NCBI RefSeq assembly: GCF_042767895.1
Contig: NC_091589.1
Span: 25,192,236 to 25,204,735, forward strand
Length of the DNA stretch: 12,500 bases
Direction: 5' to 3'
Source: Penaeus vannamei
Lineage: Eukaryota; Arthropoda; Malacostraca; Decapoda; Penaeidae
In this document: piece after piece, positions 1 to 7,820 of the stretch
Numbering within the stretch: position 1 is the stretch's first letter
Layout: each line of letters begins with the position of its first letter
Made by a program: the position numbers and the translations under genes
Notes under the pieces: generated by a model
Databases searched by the model: none
What the model was told of the DNA's origin: nothing
What the model saw: only the letters and a program-made list of their open reading frames with translations

Positions 1-300
1 ACAATTCTTGGCCTCAGAGCAAGAATTCTTGGCCAACCAATCCCCTGTTTAAAATGCTGTTAGATGCCTTAAAAATGAGCGGAATCTCCCCCCCCCCCTA
101 AAAAAAATGCTATCGGATCTTCTAAGATTGATGACTTTAGTTAGACCAGCGGGTGCGGTCCAGTAGTAGACATTTACCACCTGCGTGATTTCCGTTTTTT
201 TTTTTCTTAGGGATGTGGGGAGGGGGGGGAGGGTAAAGATGAGTACAAATATTTTTTTAAAAATTACTATTTTCGGGGCATTTCGAAGCAAGAACCGGAC
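1..300. other. AT-rich non-coding segment with C11 and G-rich runs
   Basis: I recognise no gene here. A 12-bp near-direct repeat (CAATTCTTGGCC / GAATTCTTGGCC) lies at 2-13 and 23-34. A run of 11 C sits at 88-98 and is followed by A7. A T-run at about 195-206 is followed by a G-rich stretch to about 235. Together these give a loose inverted arrangement around 110-190. The minus strand is open for 80 codons (49-291), but the product is low complexity at both ends and matches no family I know, so I do not call it a gene. Confidence 0.5.
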
Positions 301-323
301 CCTAAACGCTCACTCCCTCAATT

Positions 324-354
324 GCATAAGTATATTTTATCAATATACTTATGC
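324..354. repeat. Perfect 13-bp hairpin
   Basis: GCATAAGTATATT at 324-336 is the exact reverse complement of AATATACTTATGC at 342-354, leaving a 5-nt loop (337-341). No U-tract or upstream gene suggests a bacterial terminator. In an AT-rich genome this could be a small cruciform, the remains of a palindromic element, or chance. Confidence 0.8.
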
Positions 355-1008
355 TATTTGGTAACACTATCACGATAAGAATCATGGTGTAATGATAATG
401 ATATTGGTAATAGTAAAATCTTATTGTGTTCCATTTTAAAGAAAAAAGAAAAAAGTCTTACTTTTATGTTTATGAAATTTCAAATATAATTTTTTCATTT
501 CCTTCAATTCTATTTTCGGTTCTTCTTTAGTTTAACACAGCCATCCAACCTTGCAATTATTATTCATTGTTTCAATTATTCACGATCTTAACCCGACTCC
601 ATCACAAGTTAAAGTTACAGTTTTTGACTATCTGAGTTCTACCCCGATGACTGAGGACTTGCCGCGGTGTATGTATCATGAGCTATTTTTTTTTTTTCTG
701 ACGTTATTCTTGGTTAGCTTAGACTATTTCATTTATAAGCGAGTGCATTTATTTTACCCCTTTTTCATGATAGTGTCATTAGATTTTCCTGTAAATGTAC
801 ACTAAGGCATTACTTGTTCACAACTTTTTTTTTTATCATTAACTTGGGATGAAGATACGTAGAAGAAAAGTCTTAATATTCTGTTATTCTGTCTGTTCAG
901 TGAAAGTGAAACTATTATCTTTTTATCGGCTACGTTTATTGCCATTGACAATAATTGTTTACGTACGTAGATTAACTGATGGGTAGAATTGTTAGAAAAT
1001 TTACAGAA

Positions 1009-1040
1009 CATAACGGGATAATTATATGTTAACCGTTATG
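1009..1040. repeat. 8-bp inverted repeat with 16-nt spacer
   Basis: CATAACGG at 1009-1016 pairs with CCGTTATG at 1033-1040. The arms contain AACGG/CCGTT, which resembles Myb-type binding cores, but at this length chance is a full explanation. Confidence 0.4.
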
Positions 1041-1202
1041 GTCGATTTTAACCAGGCTATATATAATACATGTAGAAATGTCAAGAGGCTATTATAATGC
1101 GGGAACAGAGTATTAGTTTGGGTTAAAAATAGAAATTACGTCGCAAGTTACATGGATTGTCTTACTGAAAGTTTCCCGCGAACAAAAAACGTGGTACTGT
1201 TT

Positions 1203-1227
1203 ATATCACGTAAAGAAAACGTGATAT
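1203..1227. repeat. 9-bp inverted repeat (ATATCACGT / ACGTGATAT)
   Basis: Arms at 1203-1211 and 1219-1227 are perfect, with a 7-nt loop. Each arm holds CACGT/ACGTG, an E-box-like core. I see no gene nearby for it to regulate. Confidence 0.4.
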
Positions 1228-1530
1228 GTTCAGGGGTAACTCAAACAAATCTCTATTAACCAAATTTCGCTTTAAAACCTTGCATCGTGAGTGAATAAAA
1301 GTTAATACTTATATGTAAAATATATATTAGAACTATATAAAACATTCTTAGTCTCAAGAGTACCTAACTGCAGCAAGCAAAGATATCAAAGTCGATATAA
1401 TAATTCGTATATAAGCCACCACACAGTCGCAGCCTCCTTTTTATTTCTGTACTAATTATGTCATCATTCATACTGCAAATCTTTATATCGACAACCTGCA
1501 AAGGCTTACATCAATATCCGGAATATAAGT

Positions 1531-1533
<3 letters not shown>

Positions 1534-1609
<76 letters not shown>
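1534..1609. repeat. (AT)38 microsatellite
   Basis: Uninterrupted AT dinucleotide repeat of 76 bp. A run this long and pure is usually highly variable in length and can extrude a cruciform. It marks the left edge of the repeat-rich part of the window. Confidence 0.97.
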
Positions 1610-1611
<2 letters not shown>

Positions 1612-1685
1612 TATGAATGATCTAGTTCACTTGTTTTTTCTATTAATTTTCCCCTTTTTCAGATTTTTTATCTTTCCATTTTCAA

Positions 1686-1689
<4 letters not shown>
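1610..1689. other. Spacer between two AT arrays, pyrimidine-rich on plus strand
   Basis: Eighty bases separate the two AT arrays. The plus strand is pyrimidine-rich from about 1627, while the sequence just after the second array (1750-1795) is purine-rich. The second array is therefore flanked by imperfectly complementary arms. Confidence 0.6.

Positions 1690-1749
<60 letters not shown>
1690..1749. repeat. (AT)30 microsatellite
   Basis: Second uninterrupted AT array, 60 bp, only 80 bp from the first. Open frames crossing it on both strands encode Ile-Tyr repeats and are artefacts of the dinucleotide. Confidence 0.97.
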
Positions 1750-1751
<2 letters not shown>

Positions 1752-1805
1752 AAGAGAAAGGAAAAGAAAAGAAAAACATTAAAAAAAACATGAAATAAGA
1801 TTTTT

Positions 1806-1950
1806 GAATTAATATCGATAGTTGCAGAATCCCTCGCTTGGTGACAGATTTGATTAAACCCTTTTCCACTGTAAGAAAAATGCGTTTTCCATTTAACTCA
1901 TGGAGCTAGGAAAAGAGAGAGGCAAGAAAACCGAGAGATGGGGGAGGGGG
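1806..1950 (+). repeat. Block A, copy 1
   Basis: First copy of a roughly 145-bp dispersed block. Its recognisable core runs TTGATTAAACCCTTTTCC, then AAAAATGCGTTTTCC, CTCATGGAGCTAGG and a GA-rich tail (GAGAGAGGCAAGAAAAC). The same order of motifs recurs at 3795, 5134 and 10753. It does not encode a conserved reading frame. I do not recognise the family. Confidence 0.75.
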
Positions 1951-2020
1951 AAAAATAAGAAAGAGAGAGGGGACGGGAGAGGACGACAAGGCAGGGACAT
2001 GAATGGAGTGGAAAGAGAGA
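1898..2020 (+). repeat. Polypurine tract after block A copy 1
   Basis: The plus strand is almost entirely A and G, overlapping the tail of block A and ending near the CATCATCATC stretch at 2045. An open frame here encodes Lys/Arg/Glu/Gly low-complexity sequence and is not supported as a gene. Confidence 0.7.
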
Positions 2021-2183
2021 AAATTGATGTTTTCATTAGTAATATCATCATCATCGTTATCATAAGTAGTGGTAGTACCTATTTTGTACTATCAAATTTA
2101 TTGTGGCAAAATAAGATTATTTGCGTAAACAACCATTACAAATCTAATTTTACAAACAAAAATAAGATTCGGTTTAATTTGTA

Positions 2184-2930
2184 TCAACTAAAGGCACAAC
2201 ACAGACTTCCGCGTATTAAAGAAATGAGATTATGTTACGTTAGTTATACTTATAGTTATTATACTATGCTATGTTGCCCTTGAAACTTACACTCATTTAG
2301 ATGAACTTGAATCTTCTTACCAAATGTTTACTAGTAACTGCATTTTTTTCATGTTTGTGCATGTTTTTAATTAATTGTTTGCAATCTTATGCAGTTTATT
2401 AAATCGATTTCTAGTGGTTGTTTTTATAAATACCACTAATTATGGAGTAGCACTGAAAAGTAATCCATTGTTAAGGAAATCAAATAAACTGTCATTAGAA
2501 GCAGGATTTTATTTCCACGGATCATATATCCTTCAGAGAATCCTTATTGTACAATGTTTTTAATTCATAAGGAATTAGCCATAAAGCACTAAAAATACAA
2601 AAATGATTATATAACTGCTGATATTACCACTGTAACAATTATTTATACTGCCATAATGATCATCAGAAAGATAAAAATGTAGAAAATCAATCAAAATAAC
2701 AATGACGAAACAGCAGGAACAACAAATACAATAACAACAATGGCAACGTTGCAAGTTACAGAAGCATTTGATTATTATAAAACTGAAACAGAGGAAACAA
2801 CGTAATATCGTACTGATTAATTATTGCATTCTCGTTTGATTTATTATAGATATTATTATTCTTTTTCTAAATCGTTGCGAAAAAGGAAGAACAGAAGTCA
2901 TCAGTACATTCAAACTACACACCTGTATGG
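2184..2930 (+). repeat. Block E, copy 1 (longest copy, with AGTCATCAGT end)
   Basis: The fullest copy of block E. Landmarks in order: ATACTATGCTATGTTGCCCT (2261), a T-rich centre, ATAAATACCACTAATTATGG (about 2427), GTTAAGGAAATCAAATAAAC (2470), ATATATCCTTCAGAGAATCC (2525), GGAATTAGCC (2571), AGCAGGAACAACAAATAC (2711), AAAACTGAAAC, and AGTCATCAGTACATT (2896). Every landmark recurs, diverged, in the copy at 4048, and most recur at 3159 and 5845. Open frames here (1900-2283, 2375-2563) are not conserved between copies, so the block looks non-coding. Confidence 0.75.
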
Positions 2931-3021
2931 CTGCAATCATAACCTTTAATACATGTATATATATTTGTGTTTGATGTTAGAACCTTAATTTATTGTTTTT
3001 GTGTATATTTGATGTGACAGT
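2931..3021. other. Linker between block E copy 1 and purine tract
   Basis: AT-rich sequence ending in GTGACAGTGGTTGGAGTAA. The matching position after block E copy 3 reads AACAGTGGTTAGAGTGG (about 4740), so the linker belongs to the repeated unit. Confidence 0.55.
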
Positions 3022-3150
3022 GGTTGGAGTAAGGACAGGAATAAGAAGAAAGAGGAGAAAGAAGAGAGGCAGGGAGGAAGGGAGAAGGAGAGGAGGTAAA
3101 TGTAGAGAGAAGGAAGGGACGAAATAGGTAGGGAAAGAAGGAAGGTTTAT
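3022..3150 (+). repeat. Polypurine tract
   Basis: About 125 bp almost wholly of A and G on the plus strand (AGGAAGGGAGAAGGAGAGGA and similar). It joins block E copy 1 to block E copy 2 and corresponds to the tract at 4748. Confidence 0.75.
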
Positions 3151-3158
3151 TTTTTATG

Positions 3159-3590
3159 ATTCATATCAGTTGCTTCAGTCATTCATTCTGTATGCAAATC
3201 ATTATAACGACTTTCAATTGTTTTCATAAATACCAATAAGTAGCAAAACTTCAAGAAAACTAATTAATAGAACTATTTGGAGGTAAGATTTAATATCCTA
3301 ATTGTACAGTGCTATGCATTTATAAAGAATTAACCATGTGACATTGTGGATCAATTCATAATAACTACAAATGTAATTATGACAACACAACAACTCGTTA
3401 TGATGATGGTAGTCAATAAAGCCAATGATAATTATGATTATACTACTACTATTACTACTGGTAGTGATCATAAGAATGTTAATTTGGGTAAACTATAAAA
3501 ATAACTTATAAAAGCAGCAACAACAAATACTATAGCAATAATGAAAACGAAATTAGTGCTACTACTTCTACAAATAAAAATAATAACGAT
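3159..3590 (+). repeat. Block E, copy 2 (internally shortened, end truncated)
   Basis: Begins at the middle of the block (TTCATAAATACCAATAAG, about 3221). It keeps TAATATCCTAATTGTACAGT (3290) and AGCAGCAACAACAAATAC (3513), then stops before AGTCATCAGT and runs directly into a purine tract. It also lacks the CCTTCAGAG motif seen in the other copies. Confidence 0.6.
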
Positions 3591-3599
3591 GTAGATTAC

Positions 3600-3792
3600 G
3601 TAAAAAAAAAGAAAGAGACAGAAAGCAAAGGTAGTGAAGGAAGAAAAAAAAGAGGAAGGAAATATAAAGAATTTGAAAGAATTTTAAAACCGAGAAAACG
3701 AAAGGAGAGAAGAAAGAAAGAGAAAGGAAATATAAAGAAATAAAAAAAGGCGAGAAAAGGAAATGAGAAGACAAAAGCCAGGAGTAAGAGGT
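3600..3792 (+). repeat. Polypurine tract
   Basis: About 190 bp of A/G-rich plus strand. The minus strand is open in two frames (3568-3774, 3596-3844) giving Phe/Ser/Leu strings, as expected of any polypyrimidine strand; neither has a recognisable domain. Confidence 0.75.
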
Positions 3793-3794
3793 AA

Positions 3795-3936
3795 GAATTA
3801 ATACCGATATTTCTCTCGTCGCAGAATCTCTCCCTGAATATCAAATTTGATTAAACCCCCTTTTCAGCGTAAGTAAAAATGCATTTTCCATCGAACACAT
3901 GAGACTAGGATAAAAGGGAGTAAGCAAACAGAGAAT
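3795..3936 (+). repeat. Block A, copy 2
   Basis: Matches copy 1 in order: GAATTAATACCGATA, GCAGAATCTC, ATCAAATTTGATTAAACCCC, AAAAATGCATTTTCC, ACATGAGACTAGG, then purines. It also shares GTAAGTAAAAATG-like sequence with copy 4 at 10753. Divergence from copy 1 is substantial, roughly a fifth to a quarter of positions by eye. Confidence 0.75.
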
Positions 3937-4030
3937 GCAGCTACAGAAAGGGGGTGGGATGAGAGAAAGAGAGGATTGAAAGAAAAAGACTGAAAGGGAA
4001 GTGGGAAACAGAAGAGAAAATGAAAGTAAT
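3937..4030 (+). repeat. Polypurine tract after block A copy 2
   Basis: A/G-rich plus strand linking block A copy 2 to block E copy 3, the same arrangement as A1 to E1. Confidence 0.65.
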
Positions 4031-4047
4031 GTTTGGTTGGTATTATT

Positions 4048-4630
4048 TAATTCAAACTTCTTACAAGTATTTACTGATGACTGCTTATGAAATATCGATT
4101 TTTTTTTCGTTTATTTGTGTAGGCTTGATATTAATTGTTTGCAGCTGTATGCAAATCGTAGTGACTTCTGGTGTTTATTTTCATAAATGCCAATAATTAT
4201 GGAATAACACCGATAAGTATATAAACGTTAAGGAAAACAAACAAACAACACTTAGCAGGTAGGATTATATTTCTACGGGTTACATATCCTTCAGAAGATC
4301 CTAATTGCACAATGTCTTTAATAATAAGGAATTAGCCACATAACCCTATGAATCGAGAGAATGATAACAATGTAGATAATCTATAAAAGATAACAATAAT
4401 CAAATAACAGGAACAACAAACATGGCAACGAAATCAGTAGTATGAATTCCGAGTTACATAAGCATCTAATTATTGTAAAACTGAAACTGAAAGAAAATAA
4501 CGTAGCATCATAATGATTATTGCACTCTCATTTATTGTATTATAAATATGATTAATCCTTTTTTCTAAATAGTTAACATAAGAATGAAAACACAAGTCAT
4601 CAGTACATTTGTATATATTAATCCCAAATA
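4048..4630 (+). repeat. Block E, copy 3
   Basis: Good copy of block E. Landmarks are CATAAATGCCAATAATTATG (4182), GTTAAGGAAAACAAACAAAC (4228), ACATATCCTTCAGAAGATCC (4281), AAGGAATTAGCC (4326), ACAGGAACAACAAACATGGC (4407), AAAACTGAAACTGAAAG (4478) and AAGTCATCAGTACATTTG (4594). The tail reads TATATATTAATC, the same as the tail of copy 4 at 6360. The AGTCATCAGT motif lies 1,699 bp from that of copy 1. Confidence 0.75.
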
Positions 4631-4747
4631 GTAAACAGTTTATTAACATTGTCACAGATGTGTTAAACAAATATTTTTGGAGCACATATTTGTGCGAAGT
4701 CATATCATTATCAAAATCTTGCCAAATTAGATTTTAAAATAACAGTG
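4631..4747. other. Linker after block E copy 3
   Basis: AT-rich linker ending AACAGTGGTTAGAGTGG. A minus-strand open frame (4470-4703) overlaps it and the end of block E; it is not conserved in the other copies and is not called. Confidence 0.5.
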
Positions 4748-4832
4748 GTTAGAGTGGAAACAGGAAAAGGGAGATGAGAGAAGGAGAGAAGTCGAATAAC
4801 GGTAAAAGAGGAAAGGAGGGAGGAAAGAGAAA
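4748..4832 (+). repeat. Polypurine tract
   Basis: A/G-rich plus strand directly after the GTGGTTAGAGTGG linker, at the same place in the unit as the tract at 3022. Confidence 0.7.
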
Positions 4833-4892
4833 TTAGGATAGGTTGGTTAGGTATATTAGGTTAAGTTTGGTTGGTTAGGTTAGTTGGTTAGG
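4833..4892 (+). repeat. Interstitial TTAGG-like telomeric motif cluster
   Basis: Five TTAGG pentamers occur in 60 bp (4833, 4847, 4856, 4875, 4888), with GGTTGGTTAGG variants between them. TTAGG is the ancestral telomere unit of most arthropods. The cluster is degenerate, so it is an interstitial relic or a TTGG/TTAGG minisatellite and not a telomere end. Confidence 0.55.
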
Positions 4893-5133
4893 AGCAAAAA
4901 GAAATGCCAAGAGATTAAGAAAAAAAGAAAAGAAAAGAAAAACAGGAAGGAACATTTTCATTCTACTCCATGAATCTTACTAGGATAAAAAAAGAGATAA
5001 AAAAAAAACGATCATTCGTGTTGTTATATTATTATTGAGCGTACTGTGTGAAATGAGGATAGACTGCCTCGTGTCTGGCAGTGCATTTATCCGCCAAATA
5101 AAGAAAACAATATATTGGAAGAAGATAAAATGC
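4893..5133. other. A-rich linker with (AAAAG)n stretch
   Basis: Contains a short (AAAAG)n run at about 4923-4942, then AT-rich sequence that resembles no other part of the window. The stretch near 5040-5090 (GCGTACTGTGTG, CTCGTGTCTGGCAGTGC) is less AT-rich than its surroundings, but no gene or RNA is recognisable. Confidence 0.45.
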
Positions 5134-5280
5134 TTTATTGATATTGTCCTAATTGTAGACTTCCTCCCTTGGTATTAAATTCGATTAAACCCTTTTCCAA
5201 TGAGAGAAAAATATGATTTACACTTAATTCATGGGGCTAGCGAAAGAGAGAGAGGCAAGAAAACAGAGAGAGAGGTGGAG
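5134..5280 (+). repeat. Block A, copy 3
   Basis: Order as in copy 1: TTGATATTGTCCTAATTG, CTCCCTTGGTATTAAATTCG, ATTAAACCCTTTTCC, TTAATTCATGGGGCTAGCG, then GAGAGAGAGGCAAGAAAAC. The last part matches copy 1 more closely than it matches copies 2 and 4. Confidence 0.75.
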
Positions 5281-5335
5281 AGAATGAAAGATTGAGAAAG
5301 AGAGAGGGTGGTGGGGGAGGAAGGCAAAAATGCTG
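5281..5335 (+). repeat. Polypurine tail before ATT array
   Basis: A/G-rich plus strand (GAGAGGGTGGTGGGGGAGGA) joining block A copy 3 to the trinucleotide array. Confidence 0.6.
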
Positions 5336-5339
5336 TATT

Positions 5340-5406
5340 GTTGCTGTTATTGATATATTATTATCATTATTGTTGTTATTATTATTATTATTACTATTGT
5401 TGTTAC

Positions 5407-5450
<44 letters not shown>

Positions 5451-5652
5451 ATCATTATTATACTTACCATTACCATCATCATCATTATTGTTATCATTAT
5501 CATCATTGTTATTATCATCATTATCATTATTTGTATTATCATTATTAACATTATTATTATCATTATTTCTATTGTTGTTATCATTATTATTATTATCATC
5601 ATCATTATTGCTGCTATTATTATTATTATTATTATTGTTATTATTATTATTA

Positions 5653-5698
<46 letters not shown>

Positions 5699-5765
5699 CA
5701 TTATTATCATTATTTTTTATGTGATCATCGTTGTTATTATCAATGCTATTATTATCATTATTTGT
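5340..5765. repeat. Compound ATT/ATC trinucleotide array, about 420 bp
   Basis: Long imperfect array of ATT with frequent ATC, GTT and ACT variants. Purer (TTA)n cores lie at about 5407-5443 and about 5645-5698. Its unit phase is mostly kept, so all six frames read as Ile, Leu, Asn or Asp strings with long apparent open frames (5237-5710, 5292-5783, 5488-5724). These are artefacts. It occupies the position between block A copy 3 and block E copy 4. Confidence 0.93.
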
Positions 5766-5844
5766 TTTGTGCTGCTTTATTAATATCTTGTAGTAAGATG
5801 CGAATATTTACCTAAGAAACCATTTCAAACCAATATAATGCTGC

Positions 5845-6382
5845 AACTAAAATAATCTTCTGGAGGCACAAAACAGTAAAGGAGAACGGAAAAACTCACC
5901 ATACTTATGCTATGCTGTTCTTGAAATTACTATTACACTATGAACTATTAACTTCTTTCCAACTATCTATTAATGATTGTTTTTGACATAATTTTCAAAG
6001 TTTATTTGTGGCTGTTTTTTTCATAAATGCCAGTAATTATGAAGTAGTATTAAACAGTAATTAAAGATTAAGGAAAACAAATAAATAGCCATTAGGGGGC
6101 AGGGTTTTATATCCATGGATTATATATCCTTCAGAGAATCCTAATTGTAATGATGATCATGAGAACAGTTGGCTAAATGTCCTAAAAAAGATAACAGCAA
6201 TAAAAAGATAGCAACTGTAAGTGATATGATAATAATGATAATGATATTCGTAGTCAAAATACCATGTCTTTTATTTAGCTATTTATTTATAATTATTTAT
6301 TTATCGTTATTATTATTTTATTACTATAAATATGCACGGTCAAGTCATCAGTACATTTGTATATATTAATCACAAAAGATGT
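5845..6382 (+). repeat. Block E, copy 4
   Basis: Landmarks: ATACTTATGCTATGCTGTTC (5901), CATAAATGCCAGTAATTATG (about 6022), ATTAAGGAAAACAAATAAAT (6067), ATATATCCTTCAGAGAATCC (6121, identical over 20 bases to copy 1), AAGATAACAGCAATAAAAAG, and AAGTCATCAGTACATTTG (6342). The middle (6160-6340) has diverged, with ATTT-rich sequence inserted or expanded at about 6270-6330. Confidence 0.72.
6270..6330. repeat. Degenerate ATTT/ATTA simple repeat
   Basis: Several overlapping ATTTATT units inside block E copy 4. On a transcript these would resemble AU-rich elements, but I see no transcript here; local expansion of AT-rich sequence is the simpler reading. Confidence 0.55.
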
Positions 6383-6706
6383 TAATACAATAAAGATAAA
6401 ACGTAAATCAATTGTGAACGTAATTGTGTTTGTAATTAAAATATTACAAATATTCTTGCTAAAAATAAGCATAATTGGTTACAAAGGCTGGAGATAAAGG
6501 GAAAAGGGAGGATAGAAGAATAACAGATGGCGAAAGAAAAAAAAAAAGTAAAGAAAAAAAAAAATAATAAGTAGGGATGTAGAAAAAAATGAGATAGAGA
6601 GGGGAGAAGGTAAAGAAGGAAGTGAGGGAAGGAAGAAATTAAAATTAAAAATAGAGAAACAAAGAAAAAACAAATACGAGAAGAATCAAAGCCACAAAGA
6701 ACGTCA

Positions 6707-6856
6707 GCGATAAAGGCCATCCCTCTATCACGCAGCATGCCAATTTCAACCTAACGAACGTCCACACACTAAACCCAGGTCCTTCAAAAACCCACAAATC
6801 ATAAACTGATTCATTGGAAGACAAGTTTCCACCCATAGATCTTCGCCCGGGATGAA
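6707..6856 (+). repeat. Block B, copy 1
   Basis: About 150 bp, clearly less AT-rich than its surroundings. Landmarks: GCGATAAAGGCCATCCCTCT, ATCACGCAGCATGCCAATTT, CAACCTAACGAACGTCCACA, ACAAATCATAAACTGATTCA, TTGGAAGACAAGTTTCC and GATCTTCGCCCGGGATGAA. Very similar to copies at 9418 and 10307, with one extra A near 6770. That indel and other differences shift the minus-strand frame between copies, which argues against a coding exon. Confidence 0.85.
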
Positions 6857-6929
6857 AATGATAAAAAAGAAAATTGGAAGATGAACGAAAGGAAGGGGGA
6901 ACATTTTTAAAAAGTAAAGTTTTTTCATG

Positions 6930-6952
6930 TCCTCTAAATATTGTTTAGAGGA
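6930..6952. repeat. Perfect 9-bp hairpin in unit 1
   Basis: TCCTCTAAA at 6930-6938 pairs exactly with TTTAGAGGA at 6944-6952 around a 5-nt loop. The equivalent position in later units is not palindromic. Confidence 0.7.
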
Positions 6953-7024
6953 AAAATAAGAATGTAAAAATAGGAAGAACTTCGAAGAATAGAAAAAAAG
7001 TTAACAAAAGAAAAGTAAAAGAAG

Positions 7025-7030
<6 letters not shown>

Positions 7031-7057
<27 letters not shown>
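7031..7057. repeat. (AC)13 microsatellite
   Basis: Uninterrupted AC dinucleotide run of 27 bp located just before block D of unit 1. The other units lack it. Confidence 0.95.
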
Positions 7058-7061
<4 letters not shown>

Positions 7062-7245
7062 CATTGGAAATAAAATATGCGAATTCATATCAATATATGT
7101 AGTCATCAGTCAATCTGAATATATTAAGTATCAATGAAAAAAGTTGATTATCCAAATCATGATACTTCTTCAAAATTCTATGTTTTAGCACATAAATACA
7201 TTATTATTTTCCATAAAGTAGATATATATTATTTTCCCCACTCAT

Positions 7246-7820
7246 GGAATTGAGAGGATGAAGGAAGGCAGACAGGAGAAAGGGAGATTAGAGGCAAAAG
7301 TGGAGAGAGAAAGGGAAGCAATGAAATGGAAGGAGAGGGGCGAGTGGCAAGAAAAAAGATAGAAAAAAGACAGGGGAGAGTGGAAAGAAGAGAAAACAAA
7401 GAAGGTGAGGAAAGAAAAAGAAAAAAACAACAACGAAATATAGACTAATTCACTGGAAAATGAGTTTTCCCCCCAAAAAGCTTCGCTGGGGCAAAGAACC
7501 AATAAAAGAGTAGAAAAGAAAAGAAACGAAGAATATATAAAATAATAATAATTATAAAAGAAAGAAATAAAAACACTGGAAATTAAATCTATGAGTATAT
7601 ATAAAACGTCGTATTAATAATCTACTGTAATGTCAATGAGTTCACTATGAATGTCAATAGTACTTTCATTCAATAGTGCTAAAGGTATAGAAAGTGAAGT
7701 CATCAGTATATTTGAATATAAATGAAAAAAAAAGTTAAATGTTAATGTGGGGTTTTTCATTTGTTCCAAAAAGTTATTTTTGCACACATGTCCGCAATCA
7801 AAATTATAATATATATATGA
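7246..7820 (+). repeat. Composite unit 2 (purine-B-D, B truncated)
   Basis: Purine tract about 7250-7436, right half of block B at 7441-7492, A-rich linker, then block D from AACACTGGAAATTAAAT (7572) with AGTCATCAGT at 7698. Its tail TTTTTGCACACATGTCCGC AATC (about 7778-7801) recurs at about 9170-9190 in unit 4. The minus-strand open frame at 7242-7502 is low-complexity Ser/Phe/Leu. Confidence 0.65.
7441..7492 (+). repeat. Block B, copy 2 (right half only)
   Basis: ACTAATTCACTGGAAAATGA, GTTTTCCCCCC and GCTTCGCTGGGG match the last third of block B. The left part is absent and is replaced by purine tract. Confidence 0.65.

Larger units (their letters stand above)
301..1533. other. AT-rich region with no recognisable gene or repeat family
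   Basis: About 1.2 kb of AT-rich sequence with stop codons in every frame. The open frames at 551-805 (plus) and 802-1011 (minus) have no domain, no biased codon use and no recognisable product. The region holds three small perfect inverted repeats, listed separately, and TATA-like strings at 1333-1342 and 1408-1416 with no downstream gene. It does not contain the A, B, D or E blocks found further right, so it is probably single-copy sequence flanking the array. Confidence 0.5.
6478..7245 (+). repeat. Composite unit 1 (purine-B-D)
   Basis: First of the right-hand units. Parts: linker GGTTACAAAGGCTGGAGATAA, purine tract about 6484-6700, block B 6707-6856, an A-rich stretch to 7030, an AC microsatellite, then block D from ACATTGGAAATAAAAT (7061) with AGTCATCAGT at 7101. 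It follows block E copy 4, whose AGTCATCAGT end is shared with block D, so the two halves of the array are related at this point. Confidence 0.65.

Noticed and set aside
49..291. Minus-strand 80-codon frame in the left flank
   Set aside because: The central part is of normal complexity, but both ends lie in homopolymer runs, I recognise no family, and there is no splice or start context to support it.
1333..1430. TATA-box-like strings CTATATAAAA and GTATATAAGC
   Set aside because: Such strings are frequent in AT-rich DNA. No initiator at the right distance is convincing and no gene follows.
3600..3844. Minus-strand Phe/Leu/Ser-rich frames resembling membrane proteins, here and at 6436-6738, 7242-7502, 7757-8038 and 9162-9428
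   Set aside because: Each coincides with a polypurine tract read on the pyrimidine strand. Hydrophobic residues follow from T-rich codons, and the frames are not conserved between repeat units.
5237..5783. Open frames of 78-163 codons across the ATT array
   Set aside because: All are Ile, Leu or Asn homopolymers present on both strands and several frames, as any trinucleotide array would give. No complex sequence flanks them in frame.
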